NCBI GenBank assembly: GCA_965649825.1
Contig: OZ287700.1
Location: 992,001 to 1,056,000 of the forward strand
Reading direction: 5' to 3'
DNA from: Penicillus capitatus
Lineage: Eukaryota; Chlorophyta
DNA length: 64,000 nt
The translations under genes and the position numbers were made by a program. A model generated the notes under the pieces. It had not been told where the DNA came from, searched no databases, and saw nothing but the letters and a program-made list of their open reading frames with translations. This document shows positions 60,998 to 64,000 of the stretch, in pieces; within the stretch, counting starts at the first letter, position 1; each line of letters starts with the position of its first letter.

Positions 60998-63756
60998 TCA
61001 AGGTTTTTTGGTTTCTGCCATGGCCATCGAAGTGGCTGAGGCGATGGCAGTTTCTGAGGCATTGGGAAGGTAATAGTATTTTCCGTTAGCTGCGTTCGCG
61101 ATCTCCTCTGCGAAACCGGTCGATACGAATTTGTTCTCGGTGTCGATGACTAACAGCTGTATTCCGGAGACGAAGATCTGCTTCGCCATGTCTTTGACTT
61201 CGGCCTGAAACCACTCCATTCAATAGCGCGTGCGCATCCAATACTCCTCATCTACTTTGAGTTCATCCTGTGTGGCCTTGGGTGCATCGGGATCCATTGC
61301 TTCGGGATCTTCATTCGATCTCGCAAGGCTGATATTCGCACGGCCATCCGTGATCAGTACCATCACGATGCGTCCGATGCTTCCCTGCTGCTGCTGATTG
61401 AGTGCCACCCGGATGGCAGTGGACAGTCCATGTGCCAATGGAGAACCGCCGCCACAAGGCAAAGCATCCAACCGGCTCCTAGCCATAGCAACAGACTTCG
61501 ACGGAGGCAACAGCACATCCGCTTTGTCACCGAAGAAAGGGATCAGACAGATCTATGATGTGACAGTCGCGAACATCAACGAGGCATGCGATCGGAGGCA
61601 TACATACCATGTCACGAGAAGTGTAGGATTCTGTCAGGATGCGCATGGCTGCTCCTTTTGCTGAGCTCATTCGGTTCAGTGCCATCGACCCTGATGCATC
61701 GACGACAAAGATGACCAGGGCACCTGCCTTCCTTGCAAGGCGTTTCGATCGCATGTCTGTCTTTTCAATATAGACCCGTTTCTCTCTTTTCTGTTCCTTC
61801 TTTGCCCGTTCGCGTCGCATCTTCTGATAAGGTGCTGCAGCTCGTAGTGTGGCATCCACTGCCAGGCGTCTCACGCGATCGCCTTTGGGGAACATAGGTT
61901 TGATGTAACGACCCCTCTCTTCGGAAAAGATCAGCATCTTGGATCGACCCGCCTTTCCTTGGGCACGTTGCTGCGACTGCGCAAACATCAACAGATTAGG
62001 ATCCAGTAAAACGCCCTCTGAATTGAACACAAATTCTTCAGGGATCTGCAGCGAATGCTGTCGATGGAAAGACGTCTATGGACGGATCGACCTGTTGTGG
62101 ACTCTCTTCTGGTTGATCTTCATCGTTATCCTCTGGCTCATCTTCCTTCTCTTCATCCTCCGGCTGTTCTGAACTTGGCGGCGGCGGCGGAGGCGGCGGA
62201 GGCGGTGGCTGGTTCTCATCTTGTGGCGGCTGGTCGAGTAGAATGGCTCGAGGCAAGATGACCAATCGGACTGCCAGTTCTAAATCTTCCTTACTCACGG
62301 TGTTTCGCGCCTCGAGTGCTGCAGCCGCCTTTGCCACCTGAAAGAAGCTCATTTGGATCCACGGATTGGATCAAAGCTCTGTCATAACACCCGAACAGCA
62401 AAGATTTCTGAACGGTGTCCTTCGACGAATCCCCTGGCAGCTTCTTCCACCAAATACCCCACCTGGTCTTCTGTGATGCTCACTTCGTTCAAAATTTCAC
62501 GGGCAATCAAAATCTGAACGACTGCCAGTATAGCAAAGAAGTGATAGCTGTTTGGTTGCTGGACCTGTGTTTTCGTGGCTTCGGTGACTTCTTTGGATTC
62601 ATCGATGAGTTCTAGGGGACGGTTCTGAAACAACGTGGCCGTATCGACGGCTTCGATCCTCTGCTCCATCGTCAGATTGACATCGGCACTGATGGTAACG
62701 GCAAATCTGTCCAGCAGATGCTCTCTCAATTTGCCTTCCTCTGGATTGTAAGTCGCAATCAGCAGCGGTCGACACCTGCAAACACCCTTTGCTTAGCACT
62801 CGATCCGTCTACCATATCCTCCAATCTGACGGATGGGACACAGACAGTCCTTCTCGTTCGACTCTGTTCACACCGTCTGACAGAGTACTGAGCAAAAGAT
62901 TGCAGATCCCATCGTCCAGGAGATTGATTTCGTCCACATAGAGGATCCCGCGATGTGCTTCGGCCAATAGCCCTGGCTGGAATACCGTTTTTCCTTGCTT
63001 CATAGACACACCTGCGATGGGACATGGTAAATGCACAGGCTCTCACTGACTTTGACCGATTCTTCGATATCGACGGTTCCTAGCAGGCGATCCTCTGTCA
63101 CGCCTAAGGGGACTTGGACAAAAGGGGCGTCCTTTATGATGGTCGGAATCTTCACTGTGTCTCTGTACTTCTCTCTAAGATCCTCCTGGTAATGGAAGCT
63201 GTGAAGAAGCTGGTGTCGGTGGAGAACGTACCTCCCATGAGCAAGGATCATTTGGATCGGCATTGCACCAACTGCCATTCACTATTTCAATCGGAGGCAG
63301 TAATGCATGTAGGCCTCGGGCCATGATCGATTTAGCCGTTCCCCTTCTTCCAGAGATCGAGATGCCGCCGAGACCGCGATCGACCGCCCCCAACAGCAAT
63401 GCCTGTTTTACCAGATTCTGTGCCACAACAGCAGCCAAGGGGAAAGCGCGTGACAAGTTGCCAGATCGATCTTCCGGTACATATCCGACCTCTTCCTCCT
63501 CCTCTGCTTCCGCCGCCATTTGAGCTACAGACAGAATCTCGAACAACGGCGATGCGGCGAATCCCGACCTCGTTTTCCAACATTCGAAATCGCAGAGGTC
63601 CGTTGACGTGATCGAATGCGTGTGGACAATGAAGGAGGCGCCCGAAGACAGAGCGACGTGCAACAAGGACTTCTGTGCTGGCCAATGAGACGACCGTATG
63701 AAACGCCTTGCATCTTGCACGGGGCAGATCTGGGATACGATGAAGGGTGATGACAT
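60998..63756 (-). CDS. chlD: Magnesium chelatase subunit D
   Basis: Eight exons (63232-63756, 63047-63185, 62831-63011, 62391-62775, 62092-62337, 61608-62045, 61256-61552, 60998-61204) join in phase to 805 residues; introns are 35-55 nt. ChlD works with ChlI and ChlH to insert magnesium into protoporphyrin IX, the first committed step to chlorophyll, in the plastid. The AAA module has the ChlD-type Walker A GRRGTAKS and Walker [28 protein letters not shown] follows. A Pro-rich then Glu/Asp-rich linker leads to the integrin-I domain with the MIDAS motif DASGS and the LITDGRAN motif. The ~80-residue leader before the AAA domain is likely plastid-targeting. An in-frame TGA at the exon 7/8 border falls inside the 51-nt intron 61205-61255. 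Confidence 0.95.
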
Positions 63757-63791
63757 CTTTGATGTGACGTTTCTGCCATCACTGTACCGTC
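63757..63791. promoter_or_regulatory. Compact divergent promoter, chlD / kinase gene
   Basis: Just 35 bp lie between the two ATGs, so at least one 5' UTR must overlap the other gene, or transcripts have almost no leader. Confidence 0.45.
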
Positions 63792-64000
63792 ATGAAGAAA
63801 TACGAAAAAGGAGCAGTTCTCGGCGAGGGAACATTCGGAAAGGTCATTCGGGCTACCCACAAAGAGGTCTGTCCGTTTCTATCCATGATAACCGCCGAGA
63901 GCAGCACCCCAGACAAAAGAGGTGGTAGCGATCAAGACGTTCCGAGTGGGCGAGAGCAAAGAAGTGATGTGACAGCTGCTCGAAAGCCACAAGCCATGGT
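63792..64000 (+). CDS. CDK-like Ser/Thr protein kinase, N-terminal part
   Basis: The ATG at 63792 starts exon 1 (63792-63866); a 46-nt intron leads to exon 2 (63913-63963), after which a GTGATG donor begins an intron that runs past the window. The 42 residues seen include the glycine loop GEGTFGKV and the VAIK motif with the ATP-contacting Lys. YEKGAVLGEGTFGKV and VAIKTFRVGESKE resemble the start of CDK7-like or CDKL-like kinases. The subgroup cannot be decided without the PSTAIRE-like helix and activation loop, which are off the window. Confidence 0.8.
   Translation, partial: MKKYEKGAVLGEGTFGKVIRATHKEVCPFLSMITAESSTPDKRGGSDQDVPSGREQRSDVTAARKPQAM

Overview
The window is nuclear DNA of a photosynthetic unicellular eukaryote. 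It carries the ChlD subunit of magnesium chelatase, a mitochondrial carrier and a stand-alone glutamine amidotransferase of tryptophan synthesis. Its genes are split by very short introns, mostly 35-60 nt and a few near 25-28 nt. GC is close to 50 percent. Large beta-helix proteins with a multipass membrane tail, as found here, are known from several protist groups (ciliates, oomycetes, chromerid algae), so a complex alga is likely, but I cannot name the species. Coding frames below were joined by hand from reading frames, splice signals and family conservation, and exon lengths were checked for phase.

Layout. Positions 1-13950 and 35298-49665 are two direct copies (A and B) of one ~14 kb segment, roughly 90-98 percent alike, separated by ~21 kb. 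Each copy holds, in order, a poorly resolved plus-strand region, a plus-strand gene with two long repeat-like introns, a coiled-coil gene on the minus strand, a NudC-type Nudix hydrolase fused to a Janus/PHPT1 phosphohistidine phosphatase domain, and a minus-strand acidic membrane protein. Copy B of the membrane protein looks intact; copy A is a pseudogene, yet 894 bp in its middle are almost identical to B, which suggests recent gene conversion.

Between the copies lie a minus-strand tandem MATH-domain gene (15.5-17.6 kb), two tandem paralogues for giant secreted beta-helix proteins with a cysteine-rich module and about nine membrane helices (18.1-23.6 and 24.4-31.6 kb; the first has a frameshift), and a small proline-rich gene (34.0-34.9 kb).

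From 50 to 56 kb there are a few unrecognised genes and a microsatellite-rich gap. From 56 to 64 kb the genome becomes compact and housekeeping: YjbQ-family protein, 2-oxoglutarate/malate carrier, TrpG-type amidotransferase, coiled-coil RING protein, ChlD and a CDK-like kinase alternate strands, with divergent starts only 35-86 bp apart and convergent stops 115-157 bp apart.
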